In this document: in pieces, positions 18,014 to 27,009 of the stretch
How the letters are laid out: each line of letters opens with the position of its first letter
Numbering within the stretch: position 1 is the first letter of the stretch
Assembly (NCBI GenBank): GCA_020638905.1
Contig: JACKHP010000004.1
Coordinates: forward strand, 186,001 to 250,000
DNA length: 64,000 nucleotides
Source of the DNA: Planctomycetota bacterium
Lineage (GTDB): Bacteria; Planctomycetota; B15-G4
Reading direction: 5' to 3'
The notes under the pieces: model-generated
What the model was told of the DNA's origin: nothing
The model's database searches: none
What the model saw: only the letters and a program-made list of their open reading frames with translations
Translations under genes and position numbers: made by a program

Positions 18014-21000
18014 TAGACGGCCCTCAGGCGCAACTGGTCGACCAGCGGACGGTAGCTGTCGAGTCCGAACGGGAACGTGGTGACGTCGGCCCCCAGGTCG
18101 AACAGCACGCGGAAGCGCACGAGCGGGTAGCCCGAGAGCGCCGTCAGGTCGGTGACCCAGTCGGTGAGCGTGTCGGGATCGGGCACGTGCGAGCCGGCTC
18201 GGATGGCGTAGGCGCCCTGGAAGCGCACCACCACGCGCGCGTTGTCGGTGACCGCGTTGTCGATCGAGAACTCGGGCGAGTCGACCTTGATGTCGTTGTA
18301 CGAAGGGTCGGGCGGCGAGCCGCCACCGTACAGGCCCGGATCGAACGCGGGGCCGCCGGTGTTCGCCACGAAGTGCGCGGGCGTCGTCGGCACCTTCGAA
18401 CCGGTGACGACCTGGCCCGACTTGCCCGACGGGACGGGCCCGGTCGCCGCGTTGTACGTGCCGTGCAGCGCCTCGAAGAACGGCGGCAGCAGTCCGTCGC
18501 CGTCGCGGGCGCGGGTCGCCACGCCGTTGAAGTCGATCCAGCGCGAGGTTCCCTGGCTCACGTAGCCGAACGGCGGCGGCGCGATGCCCGGCGGGACGAC
18601 CGGCATGCGGTCGATCAGGTTGGACGGGTCGAACACGAGTTCGCCGTCGACCTCGACGAGTGGCGGGGTGCCGTCGGGCTTGACGAGGTCGATGCTGAAC
18701 GGGATCTGCTGACCCGCGAACGTCGTGCCCGGCAGCCCGTCGGGGAAGGGCTCCGGCATGTTGTTCTCGATGCTCTTCGTCCACTGACCGGAGGAGTTGA
18801 ACACCTTGGTGTAGCCGAAGTACTGGTCGAACACGGCCTCGGGCGTGGGTTCGACGACCACGTGCTGCCCCGATCCCGGCGGGTACTCCATGACCTTGCT
18901 GTCGAACCACAGGTCGCCGGAACCCTCGGGGTACTCGTTGACCGGCCCCATGCCGTTCAGGCCGTCGTCGCTGGGGATGATCGGCGGGTAGGTGCCGTTC
19001 ACGACGTAGTAGCGATCCTTGCTGCCCTCGGGCGCGAAGTACCGGTAGTGCAGCATGTCGATGTAGCGCAGCTCGTCGGGCGGGTATGCGTTCGGGTTCG
19101 GACCGCCCCAGGCCGTGTGCTCCGCCTGCGAACCGGTCTCGATCACGCCGGTCCACTTGCCGAGCTTGAGGATCGCGCGCTTGCGGGCGAACGCGAAGGC
19201 ACCCTGTTCGATGATCGGGATGCCGCCGTCGCTGCCGGGCTGCAACTGGATGATTCCGAAGCCGCCCTGCCCACCGTCGCTGCGCGTCTGCTCGTAACGG
19301 AACGCGTCGAACGACGTCGTGTTGAGCGCGATCGTGCGGGCGTCACGACCCATGCCGCCGCCCACGTCGAGCGAGGCGCCCTCGTCGCCATCGGGGTCGA
19401 TGAACCCCGCCTGCCGGTGTCCCGGGTCGGCCTCGAGGATCACGTCTCCGGAGGCCTGCAGGATGATCGCGCCGCCGCTGCCACCGCCGCCGCCGGCGCC
19501 GAAGATGCTGTTCTTGACCACCTCTCCGCCACCACCGTGACCACCGCTGCAGTCGATGTGACCGTGCTTGCCGATCAGGATGTCGCCGAAGCTGCGCAGC
19601 AGCACGGCACCCCCACCGCCGCCGCCGCCGCCGCCCTTGGCGTCGAGCGAGCAGGGCGAGAGGTACACGCCCACGAACAGCGCCGGGTAGCACGGAGGGC
19701 CGAACGGGAGCGGGTTGACCGGCAGGCCCGTCGGACCGTTGCCCCACAGCGAATGCCGCATGCTGTCGATGCGCGTGCCGCCGCCGCCTCCGCCCTGGCC
19801 GCCGAAGAGCACGCTGACCTCGCCCTCGGCGCCGATGAAGTCGTTCGACGGATCGCCGTCGGTGAAGTACCCGGGGCTGCCCGCGCCGCCCGGCTGCTTG
19901 CGCGACGGGTTCTCGGGCGTGCCTTCGAGGTACACGCACTGCAGCGGCGTGATCGGCTGGCCACCGCACCAGAAGTTCTCGTCGTTGCCGTACGTCGCGT
20001 CGTGGATCTTGTCGTTCAGCGGGCACTTGCTGAACGGGAACCACGTGCTGCTGCTCTGCACGAGGTAGGCACCCGAGCCGTCGAAGGCCTGGTCACCCCG
20101 GAAGAAGTAGCCGCCTCCGCCGCCGCCCGGCGGCCGGTGGTACTCGTTGTTGTCGGCGTTGTCGAGCTTGGGGTAGCCGGCCGCGTTGGGCTCGTAGCCG
20201 ATCGTCGACAGGCCGCCGCCGCCGCCCACGGGCACGAAGATCACCTGACCGGTGGCGGTCACCACCGGGCCGAAGCCGTCCTCGGCGTGCTCGGGCGTCA
20301 CGTACTGGTCGATCGTGCCCGGTCCGGTCGGGTCGAACAGCGTCGGTTGGGCGTCGCCACCACGACCGGCGCCCGCGCCGCCCGGACCACCCGGCACGGG
20401 CAGGAAGCCCGAGTCGAACGTGTCGTCGCTCAGTCCGGTGGTCCCGGAGAGGTCGAGCAGGCCGTGGATCTCGAGCGTGCGCGTCGCGGTGATCACCAGC
20501 GGGCGCGTGCCACGCACGACCACCTGCACGCCCTCCGGGATGATGAAGTCGCGGAACACGAACTGTCCGCCGACGACGGTGATCGGGCTCGTGATGCCGG
20601 GCGTCGAACCGTCGGCCAGCGGGAAGTTCTGCGCGTCGGTGTCGAGCAGCACGACGTGGAAGTTGGCGAACTGGACCGTCAGGTCGGCCTCGGGCGGATC
20701 GCCGGAGGCACGCGTGTACGCCACGTCGGGCTTGAAGTTGCTGTCGGCCGACGGCAGGAAGTCTCCCAGGGCCACGACCGACGGCACTCCGACCGAGGCC
20801 CGCAGACCGTCCGAGACGCTGCCCGACTGCGACTTGGCCCACTCGGCCCCGGGGTTCACGGTGGTGAAGGAGTCGTCCTCGAAGGACTTGTCCTCGAAGT
20901 CCTCGACGAACGCGTCGTCGAAGGGCGCGGTGCCCGTCGTGGGCGTCGACGTCGCCACGGAGAACAACGTCTTGCTGCCCAGCGGGGCCAGGGGATGGTC

Positions 21001-22962
21001 GAGGTCGGCGTTCACGTCGCTCGTGCCGAAGAGCGAGGTCAGGTCGTGGCGCTGCATGACCGCGACGTCGGACCCGAACGGCAGCACGCCGTACGGGTCG
21101 AGGCGCACCACGGCTCCCGACGCACCGTTCTCCACGAGCGTCGTCTCGACGTCGAGTTCGAGGAAGCCCACGTCGATCGCCAGGGCCGGGCTCTCGCTCA
21201 CGGATCCGCTGAAACCGGCCACCTCGGACACGACCGTGGTGTCGCTGCCGCTGTCGAGATCGAGGCTCACGATCGAGTCGGCATCGCGATCGAGCACGAG
21301 CAGCTCATGCTCGGAGAGCAACGCCAAGTCGGCGTAGCCCGACGGCAGGCCGTCGAGCAGCATATCGTCGGACGAGCCGCTGAACGTCCCGTCGTCGACA
21401 CCGAAGTCGCCGTCGGAGTCGAAGTCGATCGGGGCCAGGCGGATGATCGACGTCGTGCTCGCCCCGCCGACGTGCGCCAGCGCCAACAGGTCACCGGTGG
21501 GCGACTGGACGAGATCGAGGATCTCGGGATCTTCGGGGGCCAGCGGGTCGGAGAGCGGCGCGCTCAGGAATCCCGACGTCCCGTCGCCCTGGGTGAGCGC
21601 CAGCAACACGGGCGGCCCGAGCGTCGGCGCGTCGAGCGTCGGGCGCTGGCGCACGTAGGACGGAAGCAACTCGACGATGCGACGCGTCGTGTGGTCGTAC
21701 GCGACGAGCCGTCCGTCGATCAGCGTCGCGAGGGCGCCGATGTCGTCGAGCCCGGTGTCGAGCGCGACCGGGGCGTCGTCGCCGTCGACCGCCATGAGTG
21801 CGAAGCGCGGATCGCCGAGGGCGTGATCGGCCAACGTGAGCAGGTCGGGACCGCCGTCGACCGGCAGCACCATGAAGAGCAGGGAGGGATCGCGCGCGAA
21901 AGCGATGGCCGAGGGGGTCGCGCTCAGGCCCGCGTCGGGATCGGGCAACGTGCCGCTGGCATCCGAATGCAGGAAGATGTCGGCGCCGGACGCGTCGACG
22001 GTCTCGCCCGCCGTGAGGCCGGAGACGGCGGCGAAGTCGGCCGGTGCACCGAACGTGCCTGCGAGCACCGTGTGCGTCACGGCGATGCGCGTGCCCTGCG
22101 CGCGCAGGAAGAACGTCGGGTCGACGTAGCCGTCCTGGTCGATGTCGCGTCCCGTGAGGTTCTTGGTCGTGGGCGACAGGGCGCGGTCGTAGGTGAGCAG
22201 GAACGTATCGGCTCCCGCGGGGAAGCGCGGGGCTCCCCCGCCGAGCGGCTCGTCCGACCACACCCCCGGAAAGAAGTCGCTGGCGCCGGCCGCGGGATCG
22301 CTCAGGGTCAGGGCCGGCGGGTCGTCGATGCCGGCCAGCGTCGGATAGTACGCGGCCGGGTTCGACGTCGTGCCGAACTTCACCTTGCCGCCCGGGCCCT
22401 TGAGGTTGCCCAGCGTGGTCGGACCGCTCGAGACGACCTGCGCCGTGTAGGTCGAGGCCGGCAGCAGACCCGGGATCGAAGACGCCGGCGCCGAGAGCTT
22501 GATCTGGATCGGCGAGGTCGGGACGAAGGGCCTGAACTGCACGGAGTTGCCGACGACGACGTACGTCCCCTTGGCCTGGATGTACGGCTGCGTCGCCGAG
22601 GCCTGCGCCTCGGGCGTCACCTCGCCGAAGGTGGTGTACACGGGCAGCGTGGTCGAGTTGAACGGCCCCGCCGGGACTCCGCTGAACGTGAACACGACCG
22701 TGAGGTTGAGGGGAGCACCCAGCGTCGGGGGCACCGCCGTCAGGTCCTCGACGGGCGGCGTGCTCAACACGTCGCCGAGCGCCGTCAGGAACGTGATGCC
22801 CTCGAAGGTGACGCTCGCGGCGGAACCGGATCCGCCCCCGCCGCCGCCCCCGCCGCCGCCTCCCCCGCCCCCGCAGCCGAGCGGCAGCACGAGCAGCAGG
22901 ACGATGCAGATCGGGACGCCGAGCGCGGCGGCCGACCGCGCGGGACGGGAGCCCCTGGTCAT
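18010..22962 (-). CDS. Giant poly-glycine lipoprotein, paralogue 1
   Basis: A 1650-residue lipoprotein. The signal ends in LPLGC (Cys30), followed by 14 consecutive glycines, then a region starting TFEGITFLTALGD. Recognisable parts are DIDQDGYVD near 265 and DFDSDGDFGVDDG near 511 (calcium-type loops), a run like PITVVGGQFVFRD near 795, and glycine-rich blocks near 860, 946 and 1105-1175 of the form GGGGGSGGAIILQASGD, as in large adhesins of myxobacteria and planctomycetes. Strongly paralogous along its length to the product at 27010-31962. ATG start overlaps the upstream lipoprotein stop as ATGA. Function is unknown; a surface coat or adhesin is likely. Confidence 0.85.
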   Translation of the reverse strand: MTRGSRPARSAAALGVPICIVLLLVLPLGCGGGGGGGGGGGGGGSGSAASVTFEGITFLTALGDVLSTPPVEDLTAVPPTLGAPLNLTVVFTFSGVPAGPFNSTTLPVYTTFGEVTPEAQASATQPYIQAKGTYVVVGNSVQFRPFVPTSPIQIKLSAPASSIPGLLPASTYTAQVVSSGPTTLGNLKGPGGKVKFGTTSNPAAYYPTLAGIDDPPALTLSDPAAGASDFFPGVWSDEPLGGGAPRFPAGADTFLLTYDRALSPTTKNLTGRDIDQDGYVDPTFFLRAQGTRIAVTHTVLAGTFGAPADFAAVSGLTAGETVDASGADIFLHSDASGTLPDPDAGLSATPSAIAFARDPSLLFMVLPVDGGPDLLTLADHALGDPRFALMAVDGDDAPVALDTGLDDIGALATLIDGRLVAYDHTTRRIVELLPSYVRQRPTLDAPTLGPPVLLALTQGDGTSGFLSAPLSDPLAPEDPEILDLVQSPTGDLLALAHVGGASTTSIIRLAPIDFDSDGDFGVDDGTFSGSSDDMLLDGLPSGYADLALLSEHELLVLDRDADSIVSLDLDSGSDTTVVSEVAGFSGSVSESPALAIDVGFLELDVETTLVENGASGAVVRLDPYGVLPFGSDVAVMQRHDLTSLFGTSDVNADLDHPLAPLGSKTLFSVATSTPTTGTAPFDDAFVEDFEDKSFEDDSFTTVNPGAEWAKSQSGSVSDGLRASVGVPSVVALGDFLPSADSNFKPDVAYTRASGDPPEADLTVQFANFHVVLLDTDAQNFPLADGSTPGITSPITVVGGQFVFRDFIIPEGVQVVVRGTRPLVITATRTLEIHGLLDLSGTTGLSDDTFDSGFLPVPGGPGGAGAGRGGDAQPTLFDPTGPGTIDQYVTPEHAEDGFGPVVTATGQVIFVPVGGGGGLSTIGYEPNAAGYPKLDNADNNEYHRPPGGGGGGYFFRGDQAFDGSGAYLVQSSSTWFPFSKCPLNDKIHDATYGNDENFWCGGQPITPLQCVYLEGTPENPSRKQPGGAGSPGYFTDGDPSNDFIGAEGEVSVLFGGQGGGGGGTRIDSMRHSLWGNGPTGLPVNPLPFGPPCYPALFVGVYLSPCSLDAKGGGGGGGGGAVLLRSFGDILIGKHGHIDCSGGHGGGGEVVKNSIFGAGGGGGSGGAIILQASGDVILEADPGHRQAGFIDPDGDEGASLDVGGGMGRDARTIALNTTSFDAFRYEQTRSDGGQGGFGIIQLQPGSDGGIPIIEQGAFAFARKRAILKLGKWTGVIETGSQAEHTAWGGPNPNAYPPDELRYIDMLHYRYFAPEGSKDRYYVVNGTYPPIIPSDDGLNGMGPVNEYPEGSGDLWFDSKVMEYPPGSGQHVVVEPTPEAVFDQYFGYTKVFNSSGQWTKSIENNMPEPFPDGLPGTTFAGQQIPFSIDLVKPDGTPPLVEVDGELVFDPSNLIDRMPVVPPGIAPPPFGYVSQGTSRWIDFNGVATRARDGDGLLPPFFEALHGTYNAATGPVPSGKSGQVVTGSKVPTTPAHFVANTGGPAFDPGLYGGGSPPDPSYNDIKVDSPEFSIDNAVTDNARVVVRFQGAYAIRAGSHVPDPDTLTDWVTDLTALSGYPLVRFRVLFDLGADVTTFPFGLDSYRPLVDQLRLRAVY
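22831..22876 (-). repeat. Glycine-codon repeat after the lipobox cysteine
   Basis: A GGN-codon run (CCG/CCC-rich on the plus strand) encodes 14 glycines directly after the lipid-modified cysteine of the 18010-22962 lipoprotein. Shorter runs of eight glycines occupy the same site in the lipoproteins beginning at 13121 and 26759. Likely a flexible tether; such tracts can also change length by slippage in whole-codon steps. Confidence 0.6.
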
Positions 22963-25900
22963 GGCTTCACCTTCACGTAGGGAATGATGATCGTGTCGAT
23001 CGTCGGCGGTTGGGTGGAGCCCGCCGCCACGGCGAACGAGGCGCGGAACTTCACGTAGATGCGGTCACCGCCCACGCCCGTGACGTCGTCCTCGAAGCTC
23101 GGCGACAGGACGTCGACGTAGCCCGAGTCGAGCTGCGGCACCGAGAAGTCGAGCAGCGTGCCGGCCTTCACCTCGACCTTGAGGTTCGCGCCACTCGAGG
23201 TGGTCGACAGCGGCGGGTCGATGATCGGACGCAGGTAGCGCACCTCTCCGGAGGGCGTGTCCACCTCGATCGTCGGCGACTGCACCAACGAGACCCGCTT
23301 CTTGTACTTCCAGAGCATGTAGTAGCGGGAGTTGTCGCCGAAGTTCGCCGGCGGGCCGGTGTAGCCCGGCTCGTTCGAGACGATGTTGATCAGGTTCGAC
23401 TGCCCCGTCCCGTTGGGGATGAGGCACGGGTTGCCGTCGAACACGGGCGCCGGCGACGAGAAGATGACCGGCGGACCGTACCCGACGTAGTACGTCGGCG
23501 GCTGCCCCGTCGGGCCCGGGTAGGCGAACTTGTTCGGCAGCGGATAGGCCAGCATGCCGTCGGCGAAGTACCAGTCGGCCGACGGGTCGGTGTTGCACTT
23601 CGGGAACTTGATCAGACAGAAGATGTCCTTGTCGACCTCGCCGTTCTCGGAGTCGGGCTTCGGTTGCAGGCTCTCGCAGGCCTCGTCGCGCGGCGGCAGC
23701 ACGTACTCCGACGGCACGAGCGGCGGCATGCCGTTGTTGGGCTCGGGCGGCTGGATCGTCTGCGTGAAGCACCCCGGCTCGAGCAGCGGGCCGCCCTCGC
23801 CTCCGACGACGTTCTTGAACGTGCCGTTGTCGGCCAGGTCGACGTTGACCGTGTTCGGTACGCAGTGCGCGAGCGGGTCCTGCCCCTGGCTCCAGACACG
23901 GAAGCGCGGCAGCACCGAGGTCAGGATGCCGGGTGAGAAGCGGTACGAGTTGCGCAGCGGCACGGCGTTGTTCGGACCGATGCGGTACTCGATCAGCATC
24001 GGGAAGCGGCTGTCGTACGGGAACGAGAAGACCGAGTTGGACCCGAAGTAGGGATCGAAGCCGGCGTTGAACTTGGGGTAGTCGAGGTAGAAGTTGAAGT
24101 TCGTCAGCGACGACCCCGCGCTGGACGGCTTGAACAGGTTCGCATTGCTGATCGGGTACGGCGTGCCCTTCTTGACCACCGAGGTCATCGGCGGCTGGTT
24201 GGCCACGTACTTCTGGAGCGCGGGGGCGATCGCGTCGCTGGGGCTGCAACTGAAGCAGTTGTCGTGCCAGTCGAGCGTGTTGCAGTCGAACTGACGCACG
24301 AGACCCGAGTCGGTGGCGTCGGGGATGCCGTTCGTCTGGTTCGTGTTGGGGCCCTTGCCGTTGTTGGCCGAGCCCAGTCCGACGACGACCTCGAACGAGT
24401 CGAGGCTGGTGTTGTTGAGCGGAAGGGTCGGCGACCACGCCAAGCCGACGAGGTCGAGGACCACGTCCTGGTAGTCGGCGACGGCCGGCGACGCATCGCC
24501 GGCGCGATAGATGTGCTGGAAGCGCGCACCGAACGGCGAGTTGATCGGCACGCCCAATCCGAAGCCGACCGAGATCAGGAAGTCCTCGCCGTTGGGCGAG
24601 GCGAAGTTGGAGGGCTTGGGCGGGTTGAAGTTGTCGATCACGTGCTCGATCGTGTTCGCCGGCGCGCCCGTGAGGCGTCCCGGCACGTTCAGGCCGACCT
24701 CGGTGAGCGTCGGACCGTAGATGAAGCGCCGGACGACCTCACCGTTCTCGACGACGGGCGGGAAGTCGTTGAACTCGACGCCCGCGGTGACCTCGTCGTG
24801 GACCGATCCCTCGGGGTAGGTGAAGGTCGCCGTCTTCGCCTGTCCCTGGAATCGGTGGACCAGGACGCCGTAGTCGGGATCGCTGGTCGACTGGGTCTGG
24901 AACTCGACCGAGAAGTCGACGGCCGGAGGGAACGGGCTCACGCCTGCACTCGTCGACGCGAGGATGAAGTTCTCGGTGTCGCCCTGGTCGAGCAGGGCGG
25001 CGGGCAGGCCCAGGCCACGCCCGCCGAGGTCGGTCACGCCGGAGATGCCCAGCGTGGGCAGGTCCTGGAGCTGGGCCAGCACGGCCGGCGAAGCGCTCGA
25101 CTGCAGGGCGCTGACGTCCGACCCCTCGGGGATCGTGCGCAGCACCAACCGCAACGCCGAGGCCGTGCCGCCGAAGCCGATGAACTCGGACGCGCCGGGA
25201 TCGGTCTGGTCGGTCAGGTACGGGCGGAAGCGGATCGTGCGTCCCTGGTCGGACGCCTGCACGTCGCCGACGCGCATGTCGGAGTACGCCGCGTCGGTCG
25301 CGCCGCTCGAACCGGGCTTGACGTAGAACGTCTCGTAGGGCTTGAAGCTGGCGACGTCCATCGGCTCGTTGAACGTGACCTGCAGCATGCTCTTGGGAGG
25401 CACCGGCAGGAAGGTCCCCGTGGCCGGGTTCCAGCGCGTGGTGCGCTCGACGCCGCCCTCGTCGAAGACGCGCACGAAGTAGCGCAGGTCGCTGTTGTGC
25501 AGGTCTTCGGGGTCGAGCGGATCACGCGGCACGTTCTCGGGATCGACCGTGAGCCGCGCCAGCTCCGCCGGGTCGCTGGGCAGCGGCGGCGGGACGGGCT
25601 CGAAGAACTCGGAGCGCGTCAGCTCGAACGTGTCGTCGATCGCCACGGCCGGGTCGAGCAGGCTGCCCGGCTCGAGCTCGAACGTCGGCACGCCACCCAC
25701 CGACAGGTTGCGCTCGACCACGTACTGCGACTGGGCGCCGCCGGCCGAGGTCACGATCATGCGCGAGTTCGCCCACTCGCCCAGGCCCGCGTTCGCCACG
25801 ACGTTCGGGGCCGGAAGCAGATCGGCGGCCTCGATCCGGATCGCGAGCTGTCCGCCGACCGACACCGTCGTGATGCCGGAGATGCTGCCCTCGCGGGTGA

Positions 25901-26759
25901 CGGCTCGCACGAGGCGCGGCGGAGACTTGTCGGGCAGGAAGCCGTTGAACGTCACGATGCCCGTGTCGGTCTGTTGCACGATGGCGTCGAGACCGCTGTT
26001 GCCCGGGTTGAACGGGAACGGTTCGCCGGGACCGCCGAGGCCGTCGGGGCGCGTCCCGAGCACCGTGCCGTCGGTGGCCTTGAGCGGCAGCTTGCCGATC
26101 ACACCGAGCACGATGCGCATGTAGCCCTTGGCGTCTTCGACGATCTTGCCCTGCGAGTCGAACACGAGCGGGCTGGCCTCGAACCCGAGCGTGGCCGGCG
26201 TCACGCCGAGCAGCACGAGACGCTTGCCGTCGACCCACGCCCGCACGGGCACGAGCTGACCGTCCTTGCGCAGCACCTGGACGGGGCTCGACGCCTGGAT
26301 CATGTTCGGCTGCGCCTCGTTGTCGGCCGAGGTGAGTCCGAGGGTCGCCGCGTCGATCGCCTTGGTGAAGTCGATCACGATCGCCGAGTTGCGCGGCACG
26401 AGCGGGATCTGCGGCGTGAGCGGATCCTGGACCTGTCCCAGGTTGATGGTCGAGAGGTTGGTGAGCGACCCACCCGGGTTGAGCGGCTTGGGGAAGCCCG
26501 CCAACGGCACGCCCGTGAGGGGATCGACCTCGTACAGCGAGGCCGGATTGACGACCTGGTCGAGTTGCCCGTCGATGCCGAGGATGGCGCGCGCGACCGA
26601 CGCGGACTTCATGTAGAAGTCGCTCTGCGTCCCCGAGCCGGAACTCGAGGTGCCATCGCTGCTCCCGCCGCCGCCACCACCGCCGCCGCAACCGTAGGTG
26701 AGGACGAGCAGCAGGAGGGCAAGCGCCGGGAGGACGCGAGGACCAGCCGATCGAGGCAT
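22959..26759 (-). CDS. Large poly-glycine lipoprotein (1266 residues)
   Basis: Lipoprotein with signal ending LTYGC (about Cys24) followed by eight glycines and a Ser/Gly linker. The mature protein has repeated beta-rich, Ig-like stretches, such as NSAIVIDFTKAIDAATL near 120 and KSMLQVTFNEPMDVASF near 460, both of Big_5/SbsA type. It lacks the glycine-rich blocks of its two neighbours. Several cysteines cluster between residues 830 and 1150 (for example HDNCFSCSPSD), suggesting disulfides in the periplasm or outside. GGAG lies seven bases before ATG. Gene order lipoprotein-lipoprotein-lipoprotein-small lipoprotein implies one functional unit. No function can be assigned. Confidence 0.82.
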   Translation of the reverse strand: MPRSAGPRVLPALALLLLVLTYGCGGGGGGGGSSDGTSSSGSGTQSDFYMKSASVARAILGIDGQLDQVVNPASLYEVDPLTGVPLAGFPKPLNPGGSLTNLSTINLGQVQDPLTPQIPLVPRNSAIVIDFTKAIDAATLGLTSADNEAQPNMIQASSPVQVLRKDGQLVPVRAWVDGKRLVLLGVTPATLGFEASPLVFDSQGKIVEDAKGYMRIVLGVIGKLPLKATDGTVLGTRPDGLGGPGEPFPFNPGNSGLDAIVQQTDTGIVTFNGFLPDKSPPRLVRAVTREGSISGITTVSVGGQLAIRIEAADLLPAPNVVANAGLGEWANSRMIVTSAGGAQSQYVVERNLSVGGVPTFELEPGSLLDPAVAIDDTFELTRSEFFEPVPPPLPSDPAELARLTVDPENVPRDPLDPEDLHNSDLRYFVRVFDEGGVERTTRWNPATGTFLPVPPKSMLQVTFNEPMDVASFKPYETFYVKPGSSGATDAAYSDMRVGDVQASDQGRTIRFRPYLTDQTDPGASEFIGFGGTASALRLVLRTIPEGSDVSALQSSASPAVLAQLQDLPTLGISGVTDLGGRGLGLPAALLDQGDTENFILASTSAGVSPFPPAVDFSVEFQTQSTSDPDYGVLVHRFQGQAKTATFTYPEGSVHDEVTAGVEFNDFPPVVENGEVVRRFIYGPTLTEVGLNVPGRLTGAPANTIEHVIDNFNPPKPSNFASPNGEDFLISVGFGLGVPINSPFGARFQHIYRAGDASPAVADYQDVVLDLVGLAWSPTLPLNNTSLDSFEVVVGLGSANNGKGPNTNQTNGIPDATDSGLVRQFDCNTLDWHDNCFSCSPSDAIAPALQKYVANQPPMTSVVKKGTPYPISNANLFKPSSAGSSLTNFNFYLDYPKFNAGFDPYFGSNSVFSFPYDSRFPMLIEYRIGPNNAVPLRNSYRFSPGILTSVLPRFRVWSQGQDPLAHCVPNTVNVDLADNGTFKNVVGGEGGPLLEPGCFTQTIQPPEPNNGMPPLVPSEYVLPPRDEACESLQPKPDSENGEVDKDIFCLIKFPKCNTDPSADWYFADGMLAYPLPNKFAYPGPTGQPPTYYVGYGPPVIFSSPAPVFDGNPCLIPNGTGQSNLINIVSNEPGYTGPPANFGDNSRYYMLWKYKKRVSLVQSPTIEVDTPSGEVRYLRPIIDPPLSTTSSGANLKVEVKAGTLLDFSVPQLDSGYVDVLSPSFEDDVTGVGGDRIYVKFRASFAVAAGSTQPPTIDTIIIPYVKVKP

Positions 26760-26878
26760 GGGGAGACTCCGCAGATGTGGACGACGCCGGGCATCCTCGG
26801 GGAAGAAGCCGGTGACGTCGAGGCGCGTGGTGCCGGGGGGGCGGCTCCTGCACGGAACCTGGCCACGAGCGGGTCCCG

Positions 26879-26884
26879 AGTATA
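26879..26884 (-). promoter_or_regulatory. Possible -10 box (TATACT) upstream of the 26759 lipoprotein
   Basis: TATACT on the minus strand (26884-26879) is a near-consensus -10 hexamer in an otherwise very GC-rich 250-base spacer. It would start transcription near 26872, about 115 bases before the ATG. The matching -35 is poor (GCGAAA at 17 bases). Confidence 0.35.
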
Positions 26885-27009
26885 CCCGTCGTAGGCCGCG
26901 CTTTCGCCGTCCACCGGCTCCCGGAACGCCACGCCCGATGCGCCCCGGAGCCATGCGGGGCTGACGCGGTCGACCTCCCCCACCTGACACCGCTCTCGGC
27001 CGGCCGACC

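Noticed and set aside
18187..22980. Plus-strand open frame of 1597 codons opposite the giant lipoprotein
   Set aside because: Repetitive Arg/Val/His-rich translation and no motifs; high GC makes antisense frames open.
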